The notes: a model not told the origin generated them from the sequence alone. A stretch of 17,549 bases of DNA from Thermoplasmatota archaeon (GCA_023489425.1 JAMDCG010000040.1:1-17549); one strand, 5' to 3'. Positions 1 to 7,143 are shown, numbered from the stretch's first letter. Numbers and translations are program-made.

Positions 1-439
1 TTTGAAGCTTAAATTTTCTCAGTGTATTGTTTTCTAACCTCGATAAAAATATTTTCATTTCTCTCTGATTTTCCTTTTGAAAAGCCCTTTCCTCTTTCAG
101 TGTTATTTTTTTAAATAAAGATTTGTAATAAGGGCTTTCTCCAATAAAAGTCAAAAAGTCTTTCAATAATATGTTAGATGGGCAGTCTAAGACCCTTTTT
201 ATGGTCAATCCTCTTTTGTTAAGCCACTGATAGAACCCGAAGGACATTTTGTCACTTAGATTGTTATCCTTTACGGATTCCACATAAGACATGACCATCT
301 GGTTCCCAACTGATTTTTCCCTTTCTTTCCATATTGAATGGTTTTGATCTTCAGGAGATTGCATTAATGTCATTAGCCCACCGAATATCATTGCAAATGT
401 AATCAAAACAGATACAATAACTTTTATTTTTTGATCCAT
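1..439 (-). CDS. Partial hypothetical protein with N-terminal membrane anchor or signal peptide (3' end beyond the window)
   Basis: A frame starting with ATG at 439 on the minus strand stays open for 146 codons to the left edge, so the C-terminus is missing. The start is MDQKIKVIVSVLITFAMIFG: two lysines followed by a hydrophobic stretch at about residues 5-27, which fits a signal peptide or single membrane anchor. The remainder is hydrophilic and rich in Lys, Glu and Arg (residues about 30-146), with one Cys near residue 80 and no motif I recognise. A long alternating TA tract 20-40 bases before the ATG can serve as its promoter and would give a leaderless mRNA. It is divergent from the small membrane protein at 619. 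The open frame, plausible N-terminus and promoter make it a credible gene; its function cannot be told from sequence. Confidence 0.7.
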   Translation of the reverse strand, partial: MDQKIKVIVSVLITFAMIFGGLMTLMQSPEDQNHSIWKEREKSVGNQMVMSYVESVKDNNLSDKMSFGFYQWLNKRGLTIKRVLDCPSNILLKDFLTFIGESPYYKSLFKKITLKEERAFQKENQREMKIFLSRLENNTLRKFKLQ

Positions 440-458
440 GTTAATGAAACAACTTTAT

Positions 459-480
459 TATATATATATATATATATATT
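459..480 (-). promoter_or_regulatory. (TA)10 tract, likely TATA promoter of the left-edge gene
   Basis: Uninterrupted alternating TA from 459 to 479, set 20-40 bases upstream of the ATG at 439 on the minus strand. The 179-base gap 440-618 holds this tract and, at its right end, the promoter of the next plus gene; nothing else is recognisable in it. A tract like this is also a simple repeat prone to length change. Confidence 0.45.
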
Positions 481-592
481 GTTGATATATACCATTGCCA
501 CTTTTATGTTTTAGAAAAGCTTCTGTTTAAGTTTAATAATTTAATTTCTATAATAAAGATGTGTCCAAAAGATAAGGGGAGCACATCAATCT

Positions 593-601
593 AAAATTAT
601 A
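593..601 (+). promoter_or_regulatory. TATA-like box of the 619 gene
   Basis: AAATTATAT centred about 22 bases before the ATG at 619, the usual distance for leaderless archaeal transcripts. No Shine-Dalgarno sequence precedes this ATG, which supports leaderless initiation. Inferred from sequence only. Confidence 0.4.
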
Positions 602-618
602 TTGCATATTATTATGTA

Positions 619-1104
619 ATGCAGTTCAATGGTTATTCCATGGAGATAATGGAGGAGGCAAATTTTCTCTATCTTAGAAAAATGACAAAAATCGCCTTAT
701 TCATTCTCGCACTCGAGTTTGTAACAGGTATAATTTCGGCTTTTACTATTAGCTCTCCGCTCAGCACATCAGGCAGAACCAGAGGGCTGCTCAACACATT
801 TCATTTTATATTCTCGGGAAGCAGCATACCTCTATTTCTTCACGGAGTCATAGGTCTGGTCCTGATAATATGGAGTCTGTATCTTTCCATGATATCAATC
901 AAATACGGGCTTATTTTCTCCATACTAACATTCATGGCCCTATTAGCCCAGTTAGGTGCGGCTGTTGTAGGACTTTTTATTGTTGACGTATATTTTAACA
1001 ACAGCGCATTTTCACTCATAATGCTGGCAGCAGTTTTACTTTCAATCATACTTTATTTCCTTATACTGTTTGTGGCAAAAAATTACAAGAAGTTGAATAT
1101 ATAA
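619..1104 (+). CDS. Small four-helix integral membrane protein, function unknown
   Basis: 161 residues. After a short polar N-terminus (1-22) come four hydrophobic segments at about 24-43, 68-90, 97-122 and 131-153, joined by short loops, with a basic C-terminus ending KNYKKLNI. His62 (in NTFHFIF) lies in the first loop and His75 (in PLFLHGVIG) in the second helix. Small helical bundles with such histidines sometimes bind heme or copper, but this is only a suggestion; I recognise no family. The start at 619 is chosen because a TATA-like box lies about 22 bases upstream; Met8 (640) and Met11 are alternatives and would not change the membrane core. Its gene converges on the acyl-CoA dehydrogenase operon, so it is its own transcription unit. 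Confidence 0.75.
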   Translation: MQFNGYSMEIMEEANFLYLRKMTKIALFILALEFVTGIISAFTISSPLSTSGRTRGLLNTFHFIFSGSSIPLFLHGVIGLVLIIWSLYLSMISIKYGLIFSILTFMALLAQLGAAVVGLFIVDVYFNNSAFSLIMLAAVLLSIILYFLILFVAKNYKKLNI

Positions 1105-1130
1105 ATGTTAAATGTGTTATTTGAGGTCAA

Positions 1131-1150
1131 TTTCAAGGTTAATCTTGAAA
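1131..1150. terminator. Inverted repeat between convergent genes, possible bidirectional terminator
   Basis: TTTCAAG at 1131-1137 and CTTGAAA at 1144-1150 form a perfect 7-bp inverted repeat around a 6-base loop. It lies between the stop of the plus membrane protein (1104) and the stop of the minus acyl-CoA dehydrogenase (1170), the right place for termination in both directions. The stem is AT-rich and lacks a long T run, so it would be weak. Confidence 0.3.
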
Positions 1151-1169
1151 ATAGAGCAAATTGGTGGAA

Positions 1170-2177
1170 TCAGATATACCCTGATTTACCATCATAGATT
1201 TTTGTTGCAAGGAATCTCTTGTCCTCAACCGGCCTGTAAATGATTGCATTGAGTGCAACCGAATCCCTGTAGTATTTCTCCACTCCGAAATCTTCCAGAT
1301 ATCCGTAACCACCATGGAACTGGAGTGCATATTTAGTGGCCTTCCTTGCCAGGGAAGCTGATAAATCCTTGAGCATCAGCATTCTCATTTCATCAGCATC
1401 TTCTGCAAACAGGGCAAATTTAAGTATTTCAAGTTCTGACTTTAGTTCCGCAATTCTGAAAGCCACCGGTTCATAATTCTTCAGTGGTTCGTTGAAAGTC
1501 TTTCTAACCTTAGTGTATTCAATAGCCTTGTCAAGTGCCCCATCTGTTATCCCGAGAAAAATTGCACTGATATCATCAGATGAATGGACAAGAATAGTTT
1601 CCAGATCAGACTTCTTCCCAATCTCTTCCCTGTTTGAAGGTCTGAAATCGCAGACTCCAATGCCTCTCATACCCAGGGGCTTGAAACCCTTGACCTGTTC
1701 AGCAACACCACTGCCTGTAAACACAGAGTCGTCATCTGTAAGATCAATATATCTATTGGACCTGTTGTTCATGGCTTTCTTCAGGATTCCGTTCCCTCTA
1801 TCATCAACATCATCATCAGTCAATCTTGATATGGATATTGCATAGGAATCGTGCCCATCTATTACTGATTTGATCAGTTCTTTTTTTCCTTTGTCTGAAA
1901 GTAGTCTCAGGACAAGATCGTTGTGGAAGAAAATATATGCTGCAACTGAAGGAGATACCTTTGCCAGTTCAAACAACATCAGCCTGTGGCTCAGTGGATC
2001 AAGTCCAGCACCACCCATCTCTGTGTTGAGATTTGAGCCAAGGAATCCCTGTTCAATCATCTTCTCCCTTATGATCTCTGGAATACCATCCCTTTCAACT
2101 TTCAATGCCAGATCTTTCAGGTTTTTATCTGCAAATTCCTTAACCGTCTCCCTCATCAATTCAGCCTGTTCATTCAT
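1170..2177 (-). CDS. Acyl-CoA dehydrogenase-like protein lacking catalytic motifs (likely partner subunit)
   Basis: 335 residues from the preferred ATG at 2177; a GTG at 2186 is also in frame, but GGTGAT ending 4 bases before the ATG is the ribosome site. The C-terminal helical domain is clearly acyl-CoA dehydrogenase: TKVRKTFNEPL (about 222-232, the FAD-contacting Arg region), VAFRIAEL, and HGGYGYLEDFGVEKYYRDS (288-306). The family's flavin-loop signature (T-E-x-x-x-G-S-D) is not found; the corresponding area, about 115-150, is acidic and degenerate. The segment that should carry the catalytic Glu as E-G-T reads AIIYRPVED (311-319), so that Glu is missing. The protein is also about 40 residues shorter than usual (about 375-385). 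It is the last gene of the thiolase operon and directly follows a canonical acyl-CoA dehydrogenase. It is probably a non-catalytic subunit of a heteromeric enzyme, or an enzyme with altered chemistry. Confidence 0.85.
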   Translation of the reverse strand: MNEQAELMRETVKEFADKNLKDLALKVERDGIPEIIREKMIEQGFLGSNLNTEMGGAGLDPLSHRLMLFELAKVSPSVAAYIFFHNDLVLRLLSDKGKKELIKSVIDGHDSYAISISRLTDDDVDDRGNGILKKAMNNRSNRYIDLTDDDSVFTGSGVAEQVKGFKPLGMRGIGVCDFRPSNREEIGKKSDLETILVHSSDDISAIFLGITDGALDKAIEYTKVRKTFNEPLKNYEPVAFRIAELKSELEILKFALFAEDADEMRMLMLKDLSASLARKATKYALQFHGGYGYLEDFGVEKYYRDSVALNAIIYRPVEDKRFLATKIYDGKSGYI

Positions 2178-2178
2178 T

Positions 2179-3294
2179 CTAATCACCTTTCAAAATCATT
2201 CTTGATATAACTATCTTCTCCACTTCACTTGTTCCTTCCCAGATTTCCATTATCTTGGAGTCCCTGAAGAATCTTTCAATCTCACTGTTGAGTCCGGTCT
2301 GCCCCGTGATCTCCATGGCTGTTTCAGCTGCAAAACTTGCCGTTTCTGAAGCATAACCCTTAGCCATGCTGGTAAGCGTAGGGTTTGGTGTGTAATTGAA
2401 GAGGAAGCTTGCGGCCTTGTACATAAGGAGTCTGGAAGCCTCCACTCTAGTTGCAATTTCAGCAAGCTTGAACTTCCTCTCCTCCCCAACATATTTTCCA
2501 TCCCTTTCCAGTTTCTTTAGGTACTCAGTGGTCCTGTCAAGTACTCCCTGTGCAATGCCTATGGATTGCGCAGCAACGAAAATCCTTGATATGTTGAAGA
2601 ATTCCATTATGTAATAGAACCCCTTGCCCTCTTCACCTACAAGATTCGCGACTGGAACCTCAACATTATTCAATATGAGTTCCCCTGTGTTTGTAGCCCT
2701 TACCCCCAGTTTTCCAGTAAGTTTGTTGGAATCAAATCCCTTGAATGCTCTTTCAACGACAAGCACACTCAGCCCTCTGTGCCTCTTCTGAGGGTCATCA
2801 GGTGGAGATGTCCTGACAAGCATCACGAAAAAGTCAGCCAGGGTCCCATTCGTTATGAACATTTTCGATCCATTCACGATATATTTATCACCCTCTTTCC
2901 TGGCAACAGTCTTCAGTCCAGCAACATCACTTCCTCCTCCCGGTTCTGTTACTCCCAGTCCCATTATTTTCTTTCCAGCAGCCACCTTACCAAGATAATT
3001 CTCCCTCAGGTAATCGCTCCCATGAAGCATCAACACCTCTGCTCCAAAATAGGGTACTGTTACGGAAATACCAAGACCAGGGTCCACACGGCACATTTCT
3101 TCTATTCCTATCATGGTTTTCCACGGGTTAGAAAAATCTATAATTCCCTCCTTGAGGGCTTTCAGTCTCAATTCATCAGGATATTTCTCTTCCAGATCAT
3201 ATTTTGATGCAACTTCGTTTCCAAATTCCTTTAGAGAGAACTCCCTAACCCTGTTTCTGTATTCCTCAAGATCTTTGTCCAGATCAAAATTCAT
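2179..3294 (-). CDS. Acyl-CoA dehydrogenase, canonical, FAD-dependent
   Basis: 371 residues, normal length. It oxidises an acyl-CoA to the trans-2-enoyl-CoA in the cytoplasm and reduces ETF. Visible signatures: N-terminal helical domain (1-110); MGLGVTEPGGGSDVAGL (111-127), the flavin and acyl-CoA loop; YIVNGSKMFITNG (138-150); KLGVRATNTGELILNNVEVP (195-214); FFNISRIFVAAQSIGIAQG (232-250); and RFFRDSKIMEIWEGTSEVEK (341-360), where Glu353 of E-G-T is the expected catalytic base. The ATG at 3294 directly follows the thiolase TGA, with GGAGG about 10 bases before it, so the two are co-translated. Its own stop lies one base beyond the ATG of the degenerate paralogue. Chain-length preference cannot be read with confidence; neighbours allow straight-chain or branched-chain acyl-CoA. 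Confidence 0.95.
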   Translation of the reverse strand: MNFDLDKDLEEYRNRVREFSLKEFGNEVASKYDLEEKYPDELRLKALKEGIIDFSNPWKTMIGIEEMCRVDPGLGISVTVPYFGAEVLMLHGSDYLRENYLGKVAAGKKIMGLGVTEPGGGSDVAGLKTVARKEGDKYIVNGSKMFITNGTLADFFVMLVRTSPPDDPQKRHRGLSVLVVERAFKGFDSNKLTGKLGVRATNTGELILNNVEVPVANLVGEEGKGFYYIMEFFNISRIFVAAQSIGIAQGVLDRTTEYLKKLERDGKYVGEERKFKLAEIATRVEASRLLMYKAASFLFNYTPNPTLTSMAKGYASETASFAAETAMEITGQTGLNSEIERFFRDSKIMEIWEGTSEVEKIVISRMILKGD

Positions 3295-4503
3295 TCACTC
3301 AGCCTCCACAACAATGGAATATCCCTGCCCTCCTCCAACGCAGAGGGTAGCAACTCCATATCTCTTACCTTTCTCCTTTAACTCTCTCGCCAGTGTTCCA
3401 GCTATTCTTGCACCTGTTGCTCCAAGAGGGTGGCCTATGGAAATTCCTCCTCCATAAATATTTACCTTCTCCCTCGGTATGTCAAAGGCTTTCATGGCAT
3501 TAAGTACAACGACTGCAAAGGCTTCGTTGATTTCCCAAAGATCAATATCATCGGGCTTGAGACCAGCTCTTTCGAGAGCCTTTTTCGTTGCCGGTACAGG
3601 ACCTTCGCCCATTATTGACGGGTCCACTCCAGCCCATCCGAAGCTCAGTATCTTGGCCATTGGGCTGAAGCCATATTCCCTGACTTTATCTCCACTTGCA
3701 AGAGCAACAAGAGACGCACCTGCATTCAGGGGAGATGAGTTCCCTGCTGTTATAACACCATCTTCCTTCAGAATTGGCTTTAGTTTCTTCATACCTTCCA
3801 GAGTTGCATCCTTCCTTACTGCCTGATCTCTGTCGAAAATCACTGTTTTACCATCATTCTCAACTTCCAGTGGAAGTATTTCTTCCTTGAAAAAACCACT
3901 TTCTATACCCTTCACTGCTCTCACATGGCTCTCATAGGCATATTCATCCATCTCATCCCTTCCTATGTTTCTCAATGCAGCCAGTTTTTCAGCAGTTGCA
4001 AGCATGTTGTATGAAATATTCATCTGGTATTTCATGAATTCAGGTCTGACCATGAGTTTCATGTTTGGCTTCACGTGGGGATTGTTGCTTAGTGGTACAT
4101 GAGTCATATGTTCCATTCCACCTGCAAGTACTATCCTGGAGTTTCCAGTCATTATTTCCATTGCGCCAATTGAAATTGCATTGAGTGATGACGAACATGC
4201 CCTGTCCAGCGACATACTTGGTACATTGAAAGGCATCCCTCCCATGAACACTGGATGTCTTCCACCATATGTCCAGTTCTCATCAGCCTGGATAGCGCAC
4301 CCTGTTATCACATCATCAATATCATCTGTATTGATTCCATTTCTGGATACTGTATCTTTTATAAGATGTCCCAGCACCTCATCCATTCTCATTGAGTTAA
4401 GCATGTCCCTCTCTGGATCCTGGGGTCTTGACCTTGAGAACGCACTTCTCTTGAAATCTATTATATGAACCGAGTCGTTATTCACTATTTCACCATGAGC
4501 CAT
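3295..4503 (-). CDS. Acetyl-CoA C-acyltransferase (thiolase family)
   Basis: Cleaves 3-oxoacyl-CoA with CoA, or runs in reverse, as the last step of beta-oxidation. All active-site parts are present (numbered from the ATG at 4503): nucleophile Cys103 in LDRACSSSLNAIS, NEAFAVV (326-332), His358 in YGGGISIGHPLGATGARI, and Cys388 in ATLCVGGGQGYS. From 4503 the protein is 402 residues, close to the family norm of about 390-400. A longer in-frame start exists at 4560, but its extra 19 residues look unlike thiolase and would lie over the TATA box. ATG 4509 is also possible. First gene of the operon with two acyl-CoA dehydrogenase genes, divergent from etfBA. An acetyl-CoA acetyltransferase role, or a lipid-transfer-protein thiolase, is not excluded, though the complete Cys-His-Cys set argues for an active condensing or cleaving enzyme. 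Confidence 0.93.
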   Translation of the reverse strand: MAHGEIVNNDSVHIIDFKRSAFSRSRPQDPERDMLNSMRMDEVLGHLIKDTVSRNGINTDDIDDVITGCAIQADENWTYGGRHPVFMGGMPFNVPSMSLDRACSSSLNAISIGAMEIMTGNSRIVLAGGMEHMTHVPLSNNPHVKPNMKLMVRPEFMKYQMNISYNMLATAEKLAALRNIGRDEMDEYAYESHVRAVKGIESGFFKEEILPLEVENDGKTVIFDRDQAVRKDATLEGMKKLKPILKEDGVITAGNSSPLNAGASLVALASGDKVREYGFSPMAKILSFGWAGVDPSIMGEGPVPATKKALERAGLKPDDIDLWEINEAFAVVVLNAMKAFDIPREKVNIYGGGISIGHPLGATGARIAGTLARELKEKGKRYGVATLCVGGGQGYSIVVEAE

Positions 4504-4518
4504 ATACATATTTAACAT

Positions 4519-4529
4519 AAATATATTTT
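4519..4529 (-). promoter_or_regulatory. TATA-like box of the thiolase/acyl-CoA dehydrogenase operon
   Basis: On the minus strand AAAATATATTT lies about 20 bases before ATG 4503. It falls inside the N-terminal extension that would be coded if translation started at 4560, which is the main argument for the shorter start. Confidence 0.45.
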
Positions 4530-4599
4530 CGATATCGACATACGAAATCGACACATTCATTAATTATCAAAAAATTACCAGCTGTTTAAAGCAGGTAAG

Positions 4600-4608
4600 A
4601 AATATTTA
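4600..4608 (+). promoter_or_regulatory. TATA-like box of the etfBA operon
   Basis: AAATATTTA about 26 bases before position 4630. Transcription from there would give a short leader containing GGAGTGAT (4630-4637) and then ATG 4642. Lying only about 80 bases from the thiolase TATA box, it makes the 4504-4641 region a compact divergent control region where one regulator could act on both operons. Confidence 0.4.
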
Positions 4609-4641
4609 CCTTGAAAACAATAGGGAACAGGAGTGATCGAT

Positions 4642-5391
4642 ATGGCAATGAATATAGTTGTTTTAATCAAACAGATAATAGATATAGACCAGCTCAAGAC
4701 AGATCCAAATACTGGTGAACCACTCACTCAGAACATACCATTGAGGATTGAGAACCTGAGCAAGAACTCCATTGAGGCTGCAGTGCAACTTAAGGAAAAG
4801 AATGGAGGAAAGGTAACAGGAATCATTTTTGGAACAGAAAAATCAAACTCAGCAATGAAGGAGGCCTACGCAATGGGTGTTGATGAAGGGTTCATAATAA
4901 CTGGGTATAAGGGAAATAACCCAGCCTACACAGCTTCAGTTTTAGGAAGCAAGATAAAGGAACTCGGAAGTGTTGACTGTGTGATACTCGGAAATCAGTC
5001 AGCGGATTCTTACACAGGTTTGCTCCCGGGACTCCTTTCCACAGAATTGAACATGCCGCTTCTGGGCAACGCAGTCAGCGTGTCAGTGGAAGGAGAAAGG
5101 ATAAGGATAAAGAGAGTCCTCGACGAGAAGGATGAAATAATATCTGCCGGAAAACCATGCATTGTTTCCGTAACCCAGGAAATAAATCAGCCAAGGCTTC
5201 CTCCCGTTCTTCAGATAATGGCAGCTGGAAGGAAACCCATAAACACTGTTCCGGCACCGGCTGGGAACTTTGAAACACCAAGGATAATCAGCAACCTTGC
5301 CCCAAAGAGTGACAGAAAGAGGTTGATTTTTGATGACATGGATAAGGGTGTATCTGAGATTTCAAAGGTAATAAGAGGTGAAATAAAATGA
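4642..5391 (+). CDS. etfB: Electron transfer flavoprotein, beta subunit
   Basis: About 250 residues, the normal length. With the alpha subunit it forms the soluble FAD protein that takes electrons from acyl-CoA dehydrogenases. The sequence opens NIVVLIKQIIDIDQLKTDP, typical of EtfB/FixA, continues with the alpha/beta nucleotide-binding fold (KVTGIIFG, MGVDEGFIITG), then CVILGNQSADSYTGLLPG and GKPCIVSVTQEINQPRLPP, which match the family's conserved GxQxxDxxTGxxxP and later NxPRxPxLP-like segments. I prefer ATG 4642, with GGAGTGAT just upstream; ATG 4648 would give the more typical MNIVVLIKQ, and GTG 4633 is the longest option. The stop overlaps the etfA start by 4 bases. Whether this ETF is plain or bifurcating cannot be decided by eye. 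Confidence 0.93.
   Translation: MAMNIVVLIKQIIDIDQLKTDPNTGEPLTQNIPLRIENLSKNSIEAAVQLKEKNGGKVTGIIFGTEKSNSAMKEAYAMGVDEGFIITGYKGNNPAYTASVLGSKIKELGSVDCVILGNQSADSYTGLLPGLLSTELNMPLLGNAVSVSVEGERIRIKRVLDEKDEIISAGKPCIVSVTQEINQPRLPPVLQIMAAGRKPINTVPAPAGNFETPRIISNLAPKSDRKRLIFDDMDKGVSEISKVIRGEIK
5375..5381 (+). promoter_or_regulatory. Strong Shine-Dalgarno site for etfA
   Basis: GAGGTGA inside the end of etfB, 6 bases before the etfA ATG at 5388. It shows that internal operon genes here use Shine-Dalgarno initiation, whereas first genes appear leaderless. Confidence 0.75.
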
Positions 5392-6278
5392 AGTTTCTGT
5401 TATTTTCAGAAGATGGAACAAATATGGGAGGACTGGCCACAAAACTCAGGGATAAGGGAGAAGTATATGGTGTTACACTTGAAGGTCAGGAAACGAAATG
5501 CATTGAATACGGAATTAAAGAGATCTTCGTGCTGAAAGGTAGGCCGATGGGAGACAATACTTTCAGGGCACTCAACAGTATTGACATATCCAAATTTGAC
5601 AGGATATTTATTTCCAGTTCACCCCTTGGAAGAGATATTGCAGGAATGATAGCAGCAACACTCAAGTCCACTGTAGTTACGGAGGTCTTTGAATTTGAGA
5701 TGGAAGGGGATAACATCAGGACCAGGAGATTCTTCTTCGGAGGCAAGACAATTCTTGAGGAGGAAAGCAGGTCAAAGGTAATAACAGTTCAACCAGGTTC
5801 ATTTGAGCCCAAAAAAGTAGAGTCAAAGAGCCAGGTTTCATCCCTGGATCTTGAGAATTCTGCACTTTCCATAGATCAGGAAATGGAGAAAGACAGGAGT
5901 GGAACGGATATTGAATCCGCTTCAATTCTTGTTTCCATAGGAAGGGGCATCGGGAAAAAGGAAGCTGTAGATCAGATAAAACCTCTTGTAGATGCAGTAC
6001 ATGGTGAATTATCTGGCTCAAGACCTGTGTGCCTTGATTATAAATGGCTCAGCGAGGAGAGGCAGGTCGGCCTTTCCGGTAAAAAGGTGAAACCAAAGGT
6101 ATACATAGCCCTTGGAATCTCCGGCCAGATACAGCACATTGCGGGAATGAGAGGCTCAAAGATAGTAATTGCTGTAAACAAGGATAAGGAGGCACCCATA
6201 TTTCAGGAATGTGACTATGGCATAGTAGGTGATCTGTTCCAGGTAGTGCCCAAGCTTGTTGCTGCTCTCAAGCAGTAA
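5388..6278 (+). CDS. etfA: Electron transfer flavoprotein, alpha subunit
   Basis: 296 residues, slightly short of the usual 310-330. The N-terminal alpha/beta domain (1-125) includes IFISSSPLGRDIAGMIAATL (73-92). A poorly conserved linker follows (about 140-175). The C-terminal FAD domain is fully canonical: SIGRGIGKKEAV (183-194), ELSGSRPVCLDYKWL (207-221), RQVGLSGKKVKPKVYIALG (225-243), GISGQIQHIAGM (243-254), AVNKDKEAPIFQECDYGIVGDL (262-283). These residues hold the FAD that exchanges electrons with dehydrogenase and quinone reductase. The gene overlaps etfB by the ATGA tetranucleotide. A T-rich stretch follows the stop, so the operon probably ends here. The natural redox partners in the window are the acyl-CoA dehydrogenases at 1170-3294 and the membrane Fe-S protein at 13030. 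Confidence 0.95.
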   Translation: MKFLLFSEDGTNMGGLATKLRDKGEVYGVTLEGQETKCIEYGIKEIFVLKGRPMGDNTFRALNSIDISKFDRIFISSSPLGRDIAGMIAATLKSTVVTEVFEFEMEGDNIRTRRFFFGGKTILEEESRSKVITVQPGSFEPKKVESKSQVSSLDLENSALSIDQEMEKDRSGTDIESASILVSIGRGIGKKEAVDQIKPLVDAVHGELSGSRPVCLDYKWLSEERQVGLSGKKVKPKVYIALGISGQIQHIAGMRGSKIVIAVNKDKEAPIFQECDYGIVGDLFQVVPKLVAALKQ

Positions 6279-6305
6279 ATCAAATTCAAAATCTAAAATA
6301 AGTTA

Positions 6306-6322
6306 TATTTTTTCTATTTTTA
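6306..6322 (+). terminator. T-rich terminator after etfA
   Basis: T runs at 6308-6313 and 6317-6321, about 30 bases past the etfA stop. Oligo-T tracts on the coding strand are the usual archaeal intrinsic termination signal. No stem is needed or seen. Confidence 0.4.
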
Positions 6323-6372
6323 CGATATGGAGTATGACGAATTTGCTGTAATGGATGTCCCGGTGCTGTTTT

Positions 6373-7143
6373 CTATCGCAAAAGGCCTGAGTTGAATTCT
6401 ATATTTTCAGAAATGGCTGAATAACTGAGTTCGAGGGTCTTGCCTATGCCAAATGCTCCTGGTTTGTAATAAGATGTATAACCTCCCACCTCTATGTGTC
6501 CACTTATCTTTCCTCCAATTTGGATTTTCTGCTCCACTATTATCTCGAACTGGTAATATGTTTGTCCTTTAATACACCACTGACCTCTGTAACCTATTAA
6601 ATTAGATCCTGACAATATCTCATGACTCTCGGAGTTCGGGTTACACTGGTTGCGTATTATGGATGAAATTTGATTACTGGCCGATTTAGGCAGGGTGACA
6701 ACGTTGTCCAGGTTCAGTATTTGGCATCCTCCTACCATCTCAAGCCAACTTCCGGTTGATGCATAAATTGAAGTACCGTTTGGAGCAGAAACTCCACTTG
6801 CAATATTTGAACCACCTACAGCATTTATAGCAGCACATATTATATAAAACATAGTAGAATCACTTAGATTTACATATACATATACGTTTAGCTTGAGATG
6901 TGTATATTCGCTGCTCCTGTCACAGTGATATAAGCTCCCCACATACTCTATGTGACCTGTGCTTGCATTGTTTTTAGAAGCATTCATCAATGAAAAGGTT
7001 CCGACATAGTAAGATGGATGATCCATATCAGTAGCGTTTGCTGAATTACCATAGGCTCCAGCTATTACCACAGCACCGTCTGTAACAAATACTATGGTTA
7101 TCATAATAGCCAAAATAGTAACTACAAATTTTTTCCTTCTCAT
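6373..7143 (-). CDS. Putative secreted, cysteine-containing protein, function unknown
   Basis: 256 residues. The N-terminus MRRKKFVVTILAIMITIVFV is a clear Sec signal peptide or anchor (four basic residues, then hydrophobic residues about 6-30), with a possible cleavage around AGA-YG near residues 28-32. The rest is Ser/Thr/Gly/Tyr-rich, low in Lys, predicted beta-rich, with five cysteines (74, 103, 140, 167, 190) and several N-glycosylation sequons (NAT, NAS, NAS, NLS, NGT), as expected for a protein exposed outside the cell of an acidophile. I recognise no domain. GAGGTAA about 7 bases before ATG 7143 is a good ribosome site. It is monocistronic or at most loosely linked to the NicO-like gene upstream, with 131 bases between. 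Surface or cell-envelope component is the only safe statement. Confidence 0.75.
   Translation of the reverse strand: MRRKKFVVTILAIMITIVFVTDGAVVIAGAYGNSANATDMDHPSYYVGTFSLMNASKNNASTGHIEYVGSLYHCDRSSEYTHLKLNVYVYVNLSDSTMFYIICAAINAVGGSNIASGVSAPNGTSIYASTGSWLEMVGGCQILNLDNVVTLPKSASNQISSIIRNQCNPNSESHEILSGSNLIGYRGQWCIKGQTYYQFEIIVEQKIQIGGKISGHIEVGGYTSYYKPGAFGIGKTLELSYSAISENIEFNSGLLR

Noticed and set aside
440..618. Searched for an sRNA, tRNA or origin in the AT-rich spacer at the left
   Set aside because: No cloverleaf, no conserved box elements and no repeated binding motif; AT-richness is explained by two promoters and the TA tract.
1492..2205. Long open frames on the plus strand opposite the acyl-CoA dehydrogenase genes
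   Set aside because: Low-complexity Ser/Leu/Phe-rich translations typical of antisense frames; the minus frame has clear family motifs through the same bases.
4504..4560. N-terminal extension of the thiolase with a longer start at 4560
   Set aside because: It contains the TATA-like box, does not resemble thiolase N-termini, and makes the protein longer than the family.
5075..6021. Open frames on the minus strand opposite etfB and etfA
   Set aside because: No promoter, no ribosome site and no recognisable family; etfBA motifs are conserved on the plus strand.
6327..6395. A 22-residue frame on the plus strand (starting MEYDEFAVMDVP) behind a TATA-like T/A-rich sequence
   Set aside because: Too short to judge, no ribosome site, overlaps the 3' end of the secreted protein gene on the other strand, and no resemblance to a known small protein; the upstream sequence is better read as the etfA terminator.
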